NCBI GenBank assembly: GCA_013362195.1
Contig: JABFWM010000098.1
Coordinates: 1 to 34,080 of the forward strand
DNA: 34,080 bases
Direction: 5' to 3'
From: Acidobacteriota bacterium
GTDB taxonomy: Bacteria; Acidobacteriota; Vicinamibacteria; Vicinamibacterales; 2-12-FULL-66-21
Shown here: piece after piece, positions 32,457 through 34,080 of the stretch
Position numbering within the stretch: position 1 is the first letter of the stretch
How the letters are laid out: each line of letters begins with the position of its first letter
The notes under the pieces: generated by a model
Database searches by the model: none
What the model saw: only the letters and a program-made list of their open reading frames with translations
Told to the model about the DNA's origin: nothing
Position numbers and translations under genes: made by a program

Positions 32457-33278
32457 ATGCGCTATCCTTTGGATGACTTGATGTCGACCGATCTCCTGCC
32501 GGAAATGGCGTTGATTCCGGGCGGCGAGTTCCTGATGGGCTCTGAAGATGCGGAAGGAGACGAGCGGCCGGTGCACCGCGTGCACCTCGACGACTTCCTC
32601 ATCGCGGTGCAGCCTGTCACGAACGCCGAGTACGCACGCTTCGTGCGCGACACGGGGCATCGTCCGCCAGCGGTGTACGAACTCCCGCTCGTCGTCACTG
32701 CCGGCGGCGCCGAACGCGAGAACGCGTTCCGCCAGACCGGGGCGGCGTACGTGTGGGACGACGTGTCGCCGCCCGACGGACGCGCCGACCATCCGGTCAC
32801 GCTCGTCCGCTATGACGACGCGGTGGCGTATTGCGCGTGGCTCTCGGCATCGACCGGGCGCCTCTGTCGTTTGCCGACCGAAGCAGAGTGGGAGAAGGCC
32901 TCGCGCGGCGGCGTGGAGTCTAAACGGTATCCATGGGGCGATCGCCTCGACCGCAACCTGTCGAACTTCCTCGCCGATCCGGCGCTGAAGGCAAGCCACG
33001 GCACCACGCCGTGCCGCCTCTATCCGCCGAACCCGTACGGCCTGTTCGACATGGCCGGCAACGTCTGGGAGTGGGTCCACGATTGGTACGATCCGGCGTA
33101 TTACGCCACCTCTCCCACCCGCAATCCGAGCGGACCGTCGTCAGGTCACCTGCGCGTCCTGCGCGGCGGGGGCTGGCTCGTCGCCGACGTCCGGATGCTC
33201 TCGTGCAGCCACCGGCACAAGGTGCCGCCCGACACGTACTCGTACGCGATTGGCTTCAGGATCGCGTGCACGCCCTGA
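32457..33278 (+). CDS. SUMF1 / formylglycine-generating-enzyme-like domain protein
   Basis: IPGGEFLMGSEDAEGDERPVHRVHLDDF, CRLPTEAEWEKASRGG, PNPYGLFDMAGNVWEWVHDWYD, RVLRGGGW. Confidence 0.9.
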   Translation: MRYPLDDLMSTDLLPEMALIPGGEFLMGSEDAEGDERPVHRVHLDDFLIAVQPVTNAEYARFVRDTGHRPPAVYELPLVVTAGGAERENAFRQTGAAYVWDDVSPPDGRADHPVTLVRYDDAVAYCAWLSASTGRLCRLPTEAEWEKASRGGVESKRYPWGDRLDRNLSNFLADPALKASHGTTPCRLYPPNPYGLFDMAGNVWEWVHDWYDPAYYATSPTRNPSGPSSGHLRVLRGGGWLVADVRMLSCSHRHKVPPDTYSYAIGFRIACTP

Positions 33279-33294
33279 CGAAAGGAGGCTTCGC

Positions 33295-34023
33295 ATGGCT
33301 CGCGTCGCCGTGTCCGTGCTCCTGATGGCGGTGGCCGCAGCGCCGCTTCGCGCGCAGCAGCCGCTCACGCCGCCGCCGGTGCAGCAGCGCACCGACGACT
33401 CCGTCGTGGTGAGCACGGGGGAGGGCGTGGTGCGCCGTGCGCCGGATCGCGCGTGGGTCATGCTTGCCGCCGAAAGCCGCGCGCGGACACCGCAGGACGC
33501 CCAGCGCCAGAACGCCGAGGCCATGGAGGCCGTCACGAACCGCCTCAAATCCGCCGGCGTCGCCGCCGACGCGATCCAGACGACGATGTTCGACCTGCAG
33601 CCGGAGTTCGATTACGCCAACGGGAAGCAGACGCTGCGCGGATACGTCGCGCGCAACCAGCTGCAGGTGCGCGTCGATGCGTTGCCGAGGCTGGGCGAGA
33701 TCATCGCGTCGGCGGTGGGCAGCGGCGCGACGAACGTCAGCGGCGTCCGGTTCGATCTGAAGGACCGCGAGGCCGCGGAGCGGGAGGCGCTGCGGCTGGC
33801 CGTCGCCGACGCGCGGAGCCGCGCCGAAGCGGCCGCCCGCGGCGCGAACATGAGCGTCGATCGTGTGGTCCGGATCGAAGAACAGCGCGAATTCGTCCCG
33901 CCGCCGCGTCCGATGATGACCGCCATGCGTGCGGACGTGGCCGATCGCGCGGTGGCCGTGCCGATCGAGGCGGGCGAGATCGACATCCGCATCCACGTGT
34001 CGATGACGTCCGCGATCAAGTAG
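33295..34023 (+). CDS. SIMPL (DUF541) domain exported protein
   Basis: Signal peptide from ATG 33295 (AAAGGAGG upstream); VSTGEGVVRRAPDRAWVMLAAESRARTPQDAQRQNAEAMEAVTNRLKSAGV. Confidence 0.85.
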   Translation: MARVAVSVLLMAVAAAPLRAQQPLTPPPVQQRTDDSVVVSTGEGVVRRAPDRAWVMLAAESRARTPQDAQRQNAEAMEAVTNRLKSAGVAADAIQTTMFDLQPEFDYANGKQTLRGYVARNQLQVRVDALPRLGEIIASAVGSGATNVSGVRFDLKDREAAEREALRLAVADARSRAEAAARGANMSVDRVVRIEEQREFVPPPRPMMTAMRADVADRAVAVPIEAGEIDIRIHVSMTSAIK

Positions 34024-34080
34024 GGCTCAGGGCTCAGGGCTCAGGGCTCAGGGCTCAGGGCTCAGGGCTCAGGGCTCAGG
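34023..34080. repeat. tandem heptanucleotide repeat (GGGCTCA)n, 8 full units, continuing past the window
   Basis: Perfect GGGCTCA units from the last base of the stop codon to the window end. Confidence 0.97.

Noticed and set aside
32457-33278. True formylglycine-generating enzyme (sulfatase activator)
   Set aside because: The expected active-site Cys pair is not intact (RVLRGGGWLVADVRMLSCSHRH has a single Cys) and no sulfatase is nearby; called only as SUMF1-domain.
34023-34080. CRISPR array
   Set aside because: 7-bp perfect tandem units without spacers; simple satellite repeat.

Overview
High-GC bacterial chromosomal window; gene content and codon style suggest Acidobacteriota/Vicinamibacteria-like, which is inference. 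It encodes about 32 protein genes, many in tightly overlapping (ATGA/GTGA) operons. I saw no rRNA, tRNA, CRISPR array or transposase. Main contents, left to right: PxpA-like end + MFS; lipoproteins; S41 protease; Zn-ribbon/RG-rich protein; FabI; BON lipoprotein; FNR-type reductase; HD-GYP/GAF/GGDEF protein; subtilase with a VWG(T/S) repeat tail behind a sigma-54 activator; deoxyhypusine-synthase-like / PIN-like / degenerate ROK / NagA / DUF4097 operon; divergent queC/queD; an MntR/DtxR regulator fused to an outer-membrane-type domain, divergent from a multicopper oxidase / ZIP / cupredoxin / UbiE operon; a PilT-like ATPase with altered catalytic boxes; CoA transferase; homoserine dehydrogenase + aminotransferase; SUMF1-domain and SIMPL proteins; and a heptanucleotide array at the edge. 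Most notable: (1) a glutaredoxin gene at 30047-30301, split in the ORF track by an in-frame TGA exactly at the first position of the CxxC motif (UxxC) and followed by a well-placed SECIS-like hairpin, a candidate selenoprotein; (2) the MntR-barrel fusion with a 9-bp-arm inverted repeat in the divergent intergenic region before the oxidase/ZIP/cupredoxin/methyltransferase operon, a candidate undescribed metal-homeostasis system; (3) a GG-N10-GC sigma-54 promoter-like element in front of the subtilase, next to a sigma-54 activator gene. All family assignments come from reading motifs, with no database search.
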